Assembly: GCA_016218765.1 (NCBI GenBank)
Contig: JACRCZ010000091.1
Coordinates: 1 to 64,000, forward strand
Direction of reading: 5' to 3'
Source: Deltaproteobacteria bacterium
GTDB taxonomy: Bacteria > Myxococcota_A > Polyangia > DRWM01 > JAAZOP01
DNA length: 64,000 bases
Under the pieces are notes generated by a model that was not told where the DNA came from, searched no databases, and saw only the letters and a list, made by a program, of their open reading frames with translations. A program made the position numbers and the translations under genes. Below are positions 33,885-42,263 of the stretch, piece by piece; position 1 is the first letter of the stretch; each line of letters begins with the position of its first letter.

Positions 33885-35458
33885 GCCCCCCTCTCGACCC
33901 CGGACCCCGCCGGCCCGATCTCGAACAGCCGGCCACCGCACAACACCCACACGCCGCCGGAGCCCGCCGGCACCAACCCCGCCAGGAGCGCAGGAGACCC
34001 CCCGCCGGAAACCAGCTCGGACGCCCGGACCGCACGGCGGGCCGCACCGCCCGCCTCCACCACCCACAGCTCGTCGGACTCGTCATCGGAGGAGCGCCGC
34101 ACCGCGTAGAGACGCGAGCCCTCCTGTGGAAGCGCCAGCGCGCGAACCGCCCGCAGCGACGGGACGGCCGTCCACGTGCGGCCCCCGTCCTCGCTCCGCA
34201 TCGCCGCCAGCTCGGGGTCGAGGCACGCGGCCCAGAGCGCACCGGCCCGCGCCGCCACCACCGCGCCCGGCGCCAGGAGCACGTCGGCGACGGCCGCCGG
34301 AAGCTCGACCCGGGTCTCCACGCCGCCGGAACCCCACGCACGCAGCAGCCCCGACTCCTCCGCCGCCTCGAAGGCCAGCACCGTCCCGCGCTCCTCGTCC
34401 TCGACCAGCGCTCGCAGCGTCGGGCCGTCCTCCCGCACCGTCCAGGGCCCGGCGCCGTCCGCGGCGAGCAGCGGCCCGCCGGGACGCCAGGCCAGCACCA
34501 GCGACGGCTCGCCGCAGGGCGAGAGCAGCCGGAACGGCACCCGCGAAACCCCCAGGCGCAGCCACGACGCCGGCGCACCGTCCCGCGGTACGTACGCGTC
34601 CGCGACGGCCCACTCCGCCGCCCCCGGACTCCAGCGGAAGACCATCGCCCGGTCGGTCGCGACGTGCAGCGCGAGGATCGACGCGGTCCGCGGCTCGTGC
34701 GCCGCTCCCACCGCAACCACGTGCTGCTCCTCGTCGGAGAATCGCAACGGCGGGCCGAGCGTCCCGGCGAGCGCCGCAGGAGCCGCGACCGCGAGCTGGA
34801 CGCCGGGGGCGTCGCCGCCGGCCCGGTCGCCCGCGACCCGCCGGCCGCGGAGGTCGACCAGCACCCGCACGACCGCCGGCCGCTCGACCGCCGTCACGCG
34901 CACCACGGCCCGCGACGGCGTTCCGCCCGCCGCCGAACGCGCGGGGAACTCGCCGCCCAGGTCGTCGTCCTCGTCCCGCGGCCCGGACTGCCGCCACGCA
35001 AGGTCGCCCGCGTGCACGGAGTCGTCCAGCGACTCGGAGAAATCCTCGACGATCCCCTCCTCGCCCGCGTCCCGGACCGCTTCGCCGCCGGAATCGGCCG
35101 GGAACAGGTCGTCCGTCGCACCCGGAACGTCGGCCGGCTCCGAGCCCTCCACCAGCCCCGCACCCTCGTCGAACTCCTCGGCCGCCGCACTCGCCTCGTC
35201 ACCGCCCGGCGTCCCCACGTCGTCGGCCGGGAACGGCCGGTCCTCCGAACCCTCGCCCAACTCGAGCCGCGCCAGCTCGATCTCGCTCAGCCCAGGCTCG
35301 ATGAGGTCCCGATCGTCCACGGACAGCTCGTCGTCCACCAGAAGGCCGCCCGCGGGATCGTCCCCCGACGGACCCTGCTCCGATTCGGGCTCCGCCGGCC
35401 CCACAGGCGTCTTGCCGTCACCGGCCGGAAGGTCGTCGTCGGGTTCGGAAACGGTCAT
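33881..35458 (-). CDS. Acidic-linker protein with a propeller-like C-terminus
   Basis: From ATG 35458 the product is 525 residues with no signal peptide. Residues 1-180 are acidic and low-complexity (Asp/Glu/Gly/Ser). From about 190 there are repeated beta blades with patterns such as S-I-L-A-L-H-V-A-T, S-L-V-L-A-W-R-P-G-G, S-E-D-G-G-R-T-W-T-A-V (a BNR/Asp-box) and G-V-W-V-L-C-G-G-R-L, suggesting a beta-propeller. It is the first gene of the three-gene operon, and its stop overlaps the next start. The ribosome site is weak. No family was recognised. Confidence 0.7.
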   Translation of the reverse strand: MTVSEPDDDLPAGDGKTPVGPAEPESEQGPSGDDPAGGLLVDDELSVDDRDLIEPGLSEIELARLELGEGSEDRPFPADDVGTPGGDEASAAAEEFDEGAGLVEGSEPADVPGATDDLFPADSGGEAVRDAGEEGIVEDFSESLDDSVHAGDLAWRQSGPRDEDDDLGGEFPARSAAGGTPSRAVVRVTAVERPAVVRVLVDLRGRRVAGDRAGGDAPGVQLAVAAPAALAGTLGPPLRFSDEEQHVVAVGAAHEPRTASILALHVATDRAMVFRWSPGAAEWAVADAYVPRDGAPASWLRLGVSRVPFRLLSPCGEPSLVLAWRPGGPLLAADGAGPWTVREDGPTLRALVEDEERGTVLAFEAAEESGLLRAWGSGGVETRVELPAAVADVLLAPGAVVAARAGALWAACLDPELAAMRSEDGGRTWTAVPSLRAVRALALPQEGSRLYAVRRSSDDESDELWVVEAGGAARRAVRASELVSGGGSPALLAGLVPAGSGGVWVLCGGRLFEIGPAGSGVERGA

Positions 35459-35519
35459 CGGCAAGGATCGTAACACACACTACGCCAACCCGTATTCCGT
35501 CCCCCGCCGCACGCGCCGT

Positions 35520-35562
35520 CCCGATCGACTGATGACTGAGAACTGTCGACTGTCGACTCCTC
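35520..35562. repeat. Short CTGTCGACT-type direct repeat
   Basis: The sequence CGACTGATGACTGAGAACTG followed by two copies of TCGACTG occurs directly before the radical SAM stop. It resembles CGACTCA-type tandems at 38573. Confidence 0.5.
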
Positions 35563-36630
35563 TCAGCCGGCCGCTCCCGTGGACGCGCGGTACAACTCGA
35601 CCAGACGCCTGACGCCGAGCGCCGACGGGCCGTCGCCGCGCAGGCGCGTCCAGCAGCCGGGACAGTCGAACGGGGTGGGGCGCAACGGCCACGCGGTCCA
35701 GTGGCCCAACGGCGGGACGTCCGCGCAGGGGCGGATCCAGCCGTCGGGAGTGACCCTCAGGAAGCCGCTGCCCGCGGCACAGTCGGGGAAATCCGCCGTC
35801 TGCTCGCGCAGGAAAGGAACCACCCGACGCAAGTACTCGGGAGACGACGCGATGTGCGGCCACGTCTCGGCCAGCACCGCAAGCTGCTCCATCGCGTCCG
35901 CCAACGCCGCGAGCGCGCTCTCGTCGACCGAGATCGCACGAGCCTCGAGCCGCGCCGGCCGCTCCACCGTGAACGAGACCCGGACCCCGCGCTCCCGCGC
36001 GTACCTCGCCGCCTCGACCAGCCCCTCCGGCGAACGCCCCGTGATCACCACCTGGAGCTGCACGGCACGAAAACCGGCAGCGACCAGGCCGGGAAGCAGC
36101 CCGTCGATGTGCGCGGACAACCCCGGACGGCGACGCGTGCGGTCGTTCTCCTCCCCGAGCCCCTCCAGCAGCACGACCAGCTTGTCCACGCCGGCCTCGC
36201 GGAGACGATGGGCCCGCTCGAGCGAGAGGTCGACGCCGTTGGTGACGAGGATGAGGGACGAGATCTCCGTGCCCAGACGAATCGAGGCGGCCACGCGCTC
36301 CAGATCGGGACGCAGCAGCGGCTCGCCGCCGACCAGAGCGACGTCGAGCGGCTGGAGGCGGCGCACGAGCGGCGCGTAGTCCGGCATCCCGGCGTCGCTG
36401 CCCGGCGCACGCCACGCGTCGCACCAGGCGCAGCGCGCGTTGCAGCCGCGCGTGACCTGCAGCTCGAGGATCCGCGGGCGCCCGCCCGCGAGCTGCCGCA
36501 GCATCGCGGGGCCGTGACGCTCGAGCATCGCCATCGTGCCCCTCGGGATCGCGCCGTCCTCGGACCGGCCGCCGCCGTTCGTACCCCCGTTGCCGTTGCG
36601 TCCGCCCCCGCTCCCGTTCCAGCCCGCCAT
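35563..36630 (-). CDS. Radical SAM protein with a SPASM-like C-terminus
   Basis: From ATG 36630 (GGGAG upstream) the product is 355 residues. Residues 1-30 are Gly/Asn-rich and disordered. The radical SAM cluster is C63-x3-C67-x2-C70 in T-R-G-C-N-A-R-C-A-W-C. G-G-E-P-L-L-R-P-D (the GGE motif) and V-T-N-G-V-D follow. C-terminal cysteines (D-C-A-A-G; R-P-C-A-D; D-C-P-G-C-W) are arranged like a SPASM or twitch domain and could hold a second iron-sulfur cluster. Such enzymes often modify peptides; no precursor peptide gene was found next to it. It follows the uracil-DNA glycosylase gene on the same strand. Confidence 0.85.
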   Translation of the reverse strand: MAGWNGSGGGRNGNGGTNGGGRSEDGAIPRGTMAMLERHGPAMLRQLAGGRPRILELQVTRGCNARCAWCDAWRAPGSDAGMPDYAPLVRRLQPLDVALVGGEPLLRPDLERVAASIRLGTEISSLILVTNGVDLSLERAHRLREAGVDKLVVLLEGLGEENDRTRRRPGLSAHIDGLLPGLVAAGFRAVQLQVVITGRSPEGLVEAARYARERGVRVSFTVERPARLEARAISVDESALAALADAMEQLAVLAETWPHIASSPEYLRRVVPFLREQTADFPDCAAGSGFLRVTPDGWIRPCADVPPLGHWTAWPLRPTPFDCPGCWTRLRGDGPSALGVRRLVELYRASTGAAG

Positions 36631-36674
36631 CCGACTCCCGCCCTCCGCCCCGCCCCGCGACCGGACGGCGCAGC

Positions 36675-37772
36675 CTAGCACCGGGAGCCGTCGTCCGGAA
36701 GGAGAAGCGGATCGGGAGTCGCGGCGAGGAAACGCATCACCAGCTTCACGTCGTCCCACGTGCTCTTCTTCGCGTCCGGGTTCCGCAAGAGGTAGGCCGG
36801 ATGGTAGGTCACCATCACGGGAATGCCGCGATGGCGGTGGAACCGGCCGCGCAGCTCGCCGAGCGAGGCATTGACGCCGAGCAGGCACTGCGCCGCGGGG
36901 CGGCCGAGCGCGACGATGACCTGCGGGCAGACGGTCTCGAGCTGCGTGCGCAGGTACGGCCCGCACGCCTCCATCTCGTCGGGATACGGCGTGCGGTTCT
37001 CCGGCGGGCGGCACTTCACCGTGTTGGCGATGTACACCTCGGCCCGCCGGAGGTTCATCGACGAGATGATGCGGTCCAGGAGCTGCCCCGCGCGCCCGAC
37101 GAACGGCTCGCCCGTCCGGTCCTCCTCCGCACCCGGGCCCTCGCCGATGAACATCACCCGCGCGCAGGAATGGCCGACGCCGAACACCGTCCGCGTCCGC
37201 GCCTGCGACAACCGGCACTTCGTGCAGCCCCGGACCTCCGTCTCGTCGAGCGCCCGCAGCGTCTCGGCCCGCACCTCCGGACGGCACGGACCGCGCACGA
37301 TGTCGGGACCCGGACGGAAATCGACCACGCCCGGCTCCGCCGCGCCGGTTCGCCGCAGCCCCGGCGCCACCAGCGGCGGCGCGTCGCTCGGCAGGAACGA
37401 CGTCTGCTGCGGGCCGGGCGGGCAGGTGGGAGGGGGGGCGAGCGGTCGCAGGGGGGAAGCGAACGGTCGAGCGGTCGAGTGGTCGCGCGCAACAGGAAGC
37501 GAGCGGTCGAGCGGCCGAGCGGCCGAGCGGTCGGGGGACGCGGGAAGTCGGGGACCGCCTTCCCCAACCGAACCGCGCCCCTCGGCGCGCGGCCCGGGCG
37601 GCGCGGCGGACGCGGGCCGGGGCCCGCGGTTCGGATCGGGAGTGGCGGGCACCGTGCCCTCGGGATCGACCACCACGTCGTCGCCGTACGTCGCGCGCAG
37701 GCCGATGAGATACGCCTCGACGTCGCGCACCAGCGAACGGCGGTCGGGATCGGGAGGGGCCACCCCGGTCAC
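36675..37772 (-). CDS. Uracil-DNA glycosylase, family 4 type, with a long repeat-derived linker
   Basis: From GTG 37772 (GTGA overlap with the CoA-transferase stop) the product is 365 residues; the family norm is about 200-220. The glycosylase body begins near 165 with C-T-K-C-R-L and has [29 protein letters not shown] and [11 protein letters not shown]; four cysteines should bind a 4Fe-4S cluster. It removes uracil from DNA. The extra 140 N-terminal residues are Pro/Arg/Ser-rich, and much of this segment is encoded by the repeats at 37440-37632. Confidence 0.88.
   Translation of the reverse strand: MTGVAPPDPDRRSLVRDVEAYLIGLRATYGDDVVVDPEGTVPATPDPNRGPRPASAAPPGPRAEGRGSVGEGGPRLPASPDRSAARPLDRSLPVARDHSTARPFASPLRPLAPPPTCPPGPQQTSFLPSDAPPLVAPGLRRTGAAEPGVVDFRPGPDIVRGPCRPEVRAETLRALDETEVRGCTKCRLSQARTRTVFGVGHSCARVMFIGEGPGAEEDRTGEPFVGRAGQLLDRIISSMNLRRAEVYIANTVKCRPPENRTPYPDEMEACGPYLRTQLETVCPQVIVALGRPAAQCLLGVNASLGELRGRFHRHRGIPVMVTYHPAYLLRNPDAKKSTWDDVKLVMRFLAATPDPLLLPDDGSRC
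37440..37632. repeat. In-frame GAGCGGTC tandem and palindrome inside the glycosylase gene
   Basis: Positions 37440-37545 are imperfect GAGCGGTC units. Positions 37568-37632 hold two hairpins, CCGCGC...GCGCGG (37573-37592) and CGCGGGCC...GGCCCGCG (37611-37628), bounded by CCGAACCG and CGGTTCGG. The second hairpin and its right border match 48810-48832. Both elements keep the reading frame. Confidence 0.8.
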
Positions 37773-38551
37773 TCGGGACGCCCGATGACGACGCGGTCGG
37801 GATCGATCTCCTCGCGCAGCACGCGCAGCTCGTCCGCGGTCGGCGGCGCCAGCGTCTCCACCCGCGACGCGACCAGCGGCTCGAACAACATCTGGTCCTT
37901 GATCGAGTCGACCGTCTGGCCCTCGCGCACGCCGATGATCCGCATGCGGTGCGACTGCGGCTCGAAGTCGTACGTCGCCAGCGAGGTGATCACCCGGTAC
38001 GGACCCGTGCCCCGCGGCAGGCCGGCCTCCTCGCGCGCGTCGGGCGAGCCGTCCAGGTAGCCGGGCGACGTCATGAAGTCCAGCTTCGGCACGAAACGCC
38101 GCTTCTCGTGCTCGGCCAGCAGGATCGTCCGCCAGCACAGCGACGCGACCTCGTTGCCGCCGCCCGACCCGGTGAAACGGATCTTGGGCCGCTCGTACGT
38201 GCCCCCGATCACCGTCGAGTTGACGTTGCCGAAGGGGTCGAGCTGCGCGGCCCCGAGCACGCCGAAGTCGATGAAACCGGCGGCGGCGTAGGCCAGCGTC
38301 CAGTTCATCGAGGTCCAGGCGAAGGAGCGGCGGGAGTTGCGCGCGTCCGCCATCATGTTGCGGCGGAACGGCGTCGCCACGTCCGGCCCGATCGCCCCGT
38401 ACTCGTAGACCTGCACCAGGTCGGGCGCGTACAGCCGCTGCGCCAGGATCGCCGCGATCTGCGGCATGCCGTAGCCGACGAACGCCGTCGAGGAGTCCTC
38501 GATCGAGCGCGCCGCCAGGCAGATCATCAGCTCCGTGTCGGTGAACTTCAT
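37769..38551 (-). CDS. CoA-transferase subunit B (glutaconate/3-oxoacid type)
   Basis: From ATG 38551 the product is 260 residues. Family I CoA-transferase beta motifs are visible: G-Y-G-M-P-Q-I-A-A near residue 27, Y-E-Y-G-A-I-G near 50 with a Glu in the position expected for the catalytic residue (inference), and [14 protein letters not shown]. With subunit A it would move CoA between acyl groups; the substrate is unknown, and IpdAB-type ring-cleaving hydrolases are related. It follows subunit A by 54 bases of CGACTCA repeat and overlaps the glycosylase start. Confidence 0.88.
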   Translation of the reverse strand: MKFTDTELMICLAARSIEDSSTAFVGYGMPQIAAILAQRLYAPDLVQVYEYGAIGPDVATPFRRNMMADARNSRRSFAWTSMNWTLAYAAAGFIDFGVLGAAQLDPFGNVNSTVIGGTYERPKIRFTGSGGGNEVASLCWRTILLAEHEKRRFVPKLDFMTSPGYLDGSPDAREEAGLPRGTGPYRVITSLATYDFEPQSHRMRIIGVREGQTVDSIKDQMLFEPLVASRVETLAPPTADELRVLREEIDPDRVVIGRPE

Positions 38552-38572
38552 CCCCGTTTCCCTTCCGCAACC

Positions 38573-38608
38573 ACGACTCACGACTCACGACTCACGACTC
38601 ACGACTCA
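38573..38608. repeat. CGACTCA tandem between CoA-transferase genes
   Basis: Five perfect copies of the septamer CGACTCA lie between the two CoA-transferase subunits, and the last copy runs into the stop codon of subunit A. Any read-through would keep changing frame. Confidence 0.9.
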
Positions 38609-39574
38609 AAGGTAGTACCCCTGCCGGATCTTCTCGCCGTCCCGCAGCTTCATCAGCCGGTCCGCACCGACCAGGTCCAGGTACTCGGCGTGCGACTTCG
38701 GGCCGTAGACGTACTTCTCGATGTACTGGCGCATCGCCGCGTCGTCGCGAGCGGTGAAGAACTCGTCGAGGTTCGCCGCGTCGTAGGTGTACAGCCCCGG
38801 ACAGGTACCGGGATGCGCGCCGAACGGGGCGAGCACGACGGCATCGACGAGGAAGTACGGGATGGTCGTGCGCCCCGGCTCGCGCCGGATCTCCTCCGTG
38901 TCGAGCAGCTCCTCCGTGGAAAGGATCACCCGCTTGGACGCCATCGCCGTCTCCAGCGGCGCGACGGAGGGGCCGAAGATGCGCGCGTTGCCGAAGCGGT
39001 CCGCCTGGTTGACGTGGATGATCGCGACGTCGGGGTTCACCGCCGGCACCAGGCAGATCTTCTTGTTCGTGAACGGGTCGCGCACGACCTTGGCGCCCGA
39101 GCGCTTGAACGTGTCGGTGCCCAGGAGCGCGCGGGTGGGAAGGTACGGCACGCCCATCGCGCCCGCCATGTGACGCAGGGCCAGCGTGCCGTTGCTCCAG
39201 TCGATGGTCTTCACCCGCCCGGATTCGATCGCCGCGAAGAGCGTGCGCCCGAGCCCCGCGAAGCCGACATCGATCTTGGCGAGACAGCCGCCGCCCAGGA
39301 GCAGCGTCGTGTCCAGCAGCGTGAACTTGGCCGCGATCCACAGGTCCTTCTTGCGCTGCCGGACGATCTCGCGCTCGAGCGACATCGGCCCCCGCACCAT
39401 GCTCGACAGGTCGTACGAAAGGTACGCCCCGTCGAACACGTACCTCTCGACCGCGCTCCTTTCGTCGCAGAGCTTGTCCACCAGCTTGCGGGTCTTCTTC
39501 TCCCGCATCCACTGCCGGACCTCGTCGACGTCGGACAGCCGGACCTCGCCGCCCCCGGATTCCAGCACTTCCAT
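38606..39574 (-). CDS. CoA-transferase subunit A (glutaconate/3-oxoacid type)
   Basis: From ATG 39574, with GGAGGAG close upstream, the product is 322 residues. It has the alpha-subunit patterns L-L-G-G-G-C-L-A-K-I-D, F-A-G-L-G-R-T-L, H-V-N-Q-A-D-R-F-G-N-A-R-I-F-G and G-A-H-P-G-T-C-P-G-L-Y. Together with subunit B it should form a cytoplasmic heteromeric CoA-transferase in acid catabolism. The exact acid cannot be told; no pathway partners are next to it except the acyl-CoA dehydrogenase 9 kb away. Confidence 0.88.
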   Translation of the reverse strand: MEVLESGGGEVRLSDVDEVRQWMREKKTRKLVDKLCDERSAVERYVFDGAYLSYDLSSMVRGPMSLEREIVRQRKKDLWIAAKFTLLDTTLLLGGGCLAKIDVGFAGLGRTLFAAIESGRVKTIDWSNGTLALRHMAGAMGVPYLPTRALLGTDTFKRSGAKVVRDPFTNKKICLVPAVNPDVAIIHVNQADRFGNARIFGPSVAPLETAMASKRVILSTEELLDTEEIRREPGRTTIPYFLVDAVVLAPFGAHPGTCPGLYTYDAANLDEFFTARDDAAMRQYIEKYVYGPKSHAEYLDLVGADRLMKLRDGEKIRQGYYL

Positions 39575-39785
39575 CGGACTCCTCCTCGCCGGGCGGAGGG
39601 ATGCTCGCCCGAAGCGCCGCGCGAGTCAACGGTCGGCGCGCCTCGCCGCGCGTGGTCGCCCCGGCGGGCTTGCGCTCCACCGGCGGGATCCTGCAGGATC
39701 GCCGTCACGCCGCAGGATCCGGGGGGATCGGCTCCTCGCAGGCGATGGCGGGGATGGGCCCTGCCGTACGGGAAGGAGGATCGAG

Positions 39786-40184
39786 ATGCGGATGGCTGTC
39801 TGGATCGTGATGCTCGCGCTGGCACTGGGCGGCTGCAAGAAGAAGGGCGAGGAGGCCGCCGGAGGCGGAGGCGGCAACACGCCGCCGGCCGCAGGGGGAG
39901 GCAACGCGGCGAAGGCCGAGGCGCTGAAGGCGGCGTGGGAAGCGAACGCCGACTGCCAGTCGCTCGACAAGTGCTGCGCCAACGTACCGGGCACCACCTG
40001 GGAGTCGAGCCTCGGGATCATCTGCGAACAGGTCAAGACCTACAAGAACTTCGAGGAGCAGGCCAAGAACATGGTCGACGCCGCTTGGCAGGACATGACC
40101 TGCAAGAACACCCTCGACAGCGCCGGCATGATGGGCAACGACTCCAACCCCGTGCCCGAAGGGTGCAAGCGCGCCGCGCCGTAG
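39786..40184 (+). CDS. Small Cys-containing lipoprotein
   Basis: From ATG 39786 (GGAGG eight bases upstream) the product is 132 residues. The signal peptide ends in A-L-G-G-C followed by three lysines. A Gly/Ala/Pro/Asn linker leads to a helical domain with C-Q-S-L-D-K-C-C, I-C-E-Q-V, T-C-K-N-T and E-G-C-K, which could form disulfides. No family was recognised. Confidence 0.8.
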   Translation: MRMAVWIVMLALALGGCKKKGEEAAGGGGGNTPPAAGGGNAAKAEALKAAWEANADCQSLDKCCANVPGTTWESSLGIICEQVKTYKNFEEQAKNMVDAAWQDMTCKNTLDSAGMMGNDSNPVPEGCKRAAP

Positions 40185-40223
40185 GCCCGCCGGGATCCTC
40201 CCGCCGCGCCGCCCCCGCCCCGA

Positions 40224-42215
40224 CTACTGCGAGAAGACCTGGAATCCGAAGGCGCCGTAGCCGTACTGCATCAGGACCTTGATGCGGTAGTCGCCTGACC
40301 ACTGCGGGCAGGGATTCGTGACCAGCACCGGACTCGCGTCGTCCGTGGAGTCGGTCGCCAGCACCTGGCCGTAGGGGCTGGTCAGCGTCACGTCAATGTC
40401 GCGCACCGAGGGCACGCCCGCGGTCACGATCGTGTAGCAGCGGCCTGCCGGCAGGTTGACCAGGAACTCGCTCTCCTGCGCCTGCTGCAGCGTCCCGCGG
40501 TTGACCTGCGAGACCGGCAGCAGCGCCGCCGCAACCGCCTCGTGCGTGAGCCGGATCTGGTTCGCGATATAGTCGGTCTCCGTGCCGCCCACGGCGATGC
40601 CCGTCGAGGTCACCCGCGGCGCCGCGGTGCCCGACTGCACCGACGGGGCATTGTAGACGCCGAAGGCGAAGTTGCCGGACGCCGAGAGCAGCGTCAGCTT
40701 GGCCCGCACCGTCATGGCGCTCGTCGCGCAGTAGAGCACGCCGGGCGTGGTGTCGAGGTCGTTGTCGCGGCCGATGACGCTGACCCCGGACGTCAGTTCC
40801 AGATCCAGGTTGCCCGAGTCGGCGATGCCGACGAAGGCGTAGCACTTGCCGGACTGGAGCGCGACGTCGTACTGCTGCGTCCCGGCAACGGTCAGCGAGC
40901 CCGTGAACGGCTCCGAGGCACGCGTGGCCCCGGTCGCCAGCGCGACGGCGGCCGCGTCCAGCATCGTGAACAACGGATTCGTGCTCGCCGCCGTCGTCGT
41001 CGCCGCGGCAGGCTGCGCGCCGCTGTAGATCCCGACGGCATAGCCGCCCGAGCCGGCGACGGCCCAGATGTCGACCCGCGCCACGCCGTCGGCGGCCGCG
41101 CAGGTGCCGACGACCGCGGAAGCCGCGGCGTCGTTGTCCTCGGCCACCGGGCTGCCGTTCACGTACAGGTCCAGATCCAGGTTCGCGATGCCAGGCTCCG
41201 CCACGGCGACCGCGCGATAGCACTGCCCCGAGCGCATCTCGAAGCTGATGTTCGCGCTCAGACCCTCGCCCAGCGAGCCGAACTGCGGGGTCTGCGCCGG
41301 GTTCATCCCCGTCGCCCCCGACGCCGCCCGCTCGGCCAGCCGCCGGGTCAGGAGCACCGTGTCGACCGTCGCGATGGCGGTCAGCGCACCCGTCGCCGCC
41401 CGCGCGTAGGCGGCGAAGCGGACGTCGCCCGAGCCGCGGGTCATGGTGAGCCGCACCGTCGCCGTCGCATCCTGCGCCGGGCAGAACTCGCCCACCACCG
41501 CCTCGACGCCGGTGCCGTTGTCCTCGCCCGCGCTCTGCGGACCCACGCTCACCGCCATGTCGAGATCCTGGGCGCCGTCGCCGCCGGCCGCCACGAAGAG
41601 GTAGCACGTGCCGCCGCGCAGACGACGCGAGACCGCCGAAACCTCGTCCTCGAGCATCCGCGCCCGGAACAGCTCGCCATCGATGGTCGTTCCCGGCGCC
41701 TTCTCCGCCGCCAGGGCGTCGAGTCGCGCGGCCAGCGCGTCCCCGGTGGGCGCCGCCTGCGCCGCCTCGACCGCGTCGCCGGCCGGCGGGACGTCGAACT
41801 GGCCCAGCACGTACGAGCCCGTGCCGCGCGTCGCGGTGAGCACGATCTCGACGCGCACGGCGATCGGGGAACAGGCGCGCACGACGGGATAGTTGTCGGG
41901 CTGCGTGTCCTCGCCCAGCCGCGCGCCGTCGGACTCCAGCGCCATGTCCAGATCGGCCAGCTCGCCGTCGCCCACGCCGATGAACACGTAGCACTTGCCG
42001 GCCTCCAGGTGCAGGCCGATGCGCTTCTCCTGGCCCTCGCCCAGCGTGCCGGTGCGCGAGACGCCGGTCTGCGTCCCGCCCGGCGCGTACTCGCCCGCGA
42101 GCTGCTCGAGCCGCTGCAGCAGGACGTCGGTCCCCCCGGTCTGCGCGCCCGCCCCGGTCCCGCCCAGGACGACGATCGCGATTCCCAGCCAACGAAGAAA
42201 ACGGGTGGTTCCCAT
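40224..42215 (-). CDS. Secreted protein with five internal repeats
   Basis: From ATG 42215 (GGAAAGGG upstream) the product is 663 residues with a Sec signal peptide (G-T-G-A-G-A-Q). Five tandem domains of about 120-130 residues each contain a G-x-C-Y strand followed by D-L-D-L or a variant: G-K-C-Y-V-F, G-T-C-Y-L-F, G-Q-C-Y-R-A, G-K-C-Y-A-F and G-R-C-Y-T-I. Each ends in a second cysteine and a G-S-Y-V-L-G-Q-F or G-G-Y-A-V-G-I-Y-type strand. One disulfide per domain is likely. The fold looks like the small beta-sandwich of pre-peptidase (PPC) domains. No function is known. Confidence 0.75.
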   Translation of the reverse strand: MGTTRFLRWLGIAIVVLGGTGAGAQTGGTDVLLQRLEQLAGEYAPGGTQTGVSRTGTLGEGQEKRIGLHLEAGKCYVFIGVGDGELADLDMALESDGARLGEDTQPDNYPVVRACSPIAVRVEIVLTATRGTGSYVLGQFDVPPAGDAVEAAQAAPTGDALAARLDALAAEKAPGTTIDGELFRARMLEDEVSAVSRRLRGGTCYLFVAAGGDGAQDLDMAVSVGPQSAGEDNGTGVEAVVGEFCPAQDATATVRLTMTRGSGDVRFAAYARAATGALTAIATVDTVLLTRRLAERAASGATGMNPAQTPQFGSLGEGLSANISFEMRSGQCYRAVAVAEPGIANLDLDLYVNGSPVAEDNDAAASAVVGTCAAADGVARVDIWAVAGSGGYAVGIYSGAQPAAATTTAASTNPLFTMLDAAAVALATGATRASEPFTGSLTVAGTQQYDVALQSGKCYAFVGIADSGNLDLELTSGVSVIGRDNDLDTTPGVLYCATSAMTVRAKLTLLSASGNFAFGVYNAPSVQSGTAAPRVTSTGIAVGGTETDYIANQIRLTHEAVAAALLPVSQVNRGTLQQAQESEFLVNLPAGRCYTIVTAGVPSVRDIDVTLTSPYGQVLATDSTDDASPVLVTNPCPQWSGDYRIKVLMQYGYGAFGFQVFSQ

Positions 42216-42263
42216 GAGCTTCCCTTTCCGCGGCGCCTTGGACCACCCCGCCGCAGCCGCTAT

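Noticed and set aside
32209-35304. Long plus-strand frame of more than 1000 codons opposite the three-gene operon
   Set aside because: It is Ser/Arg/Pro-rich antisense noise in GC-rich DNA; the minus strand carries overlapping genes with good starts.
37440-37545. GAGCGGTC tandem as a possible CRISPR array
   Set aside because: Units are about 8 bases without unique spacers, lie inside a coding sequence, and no cas genes are present.
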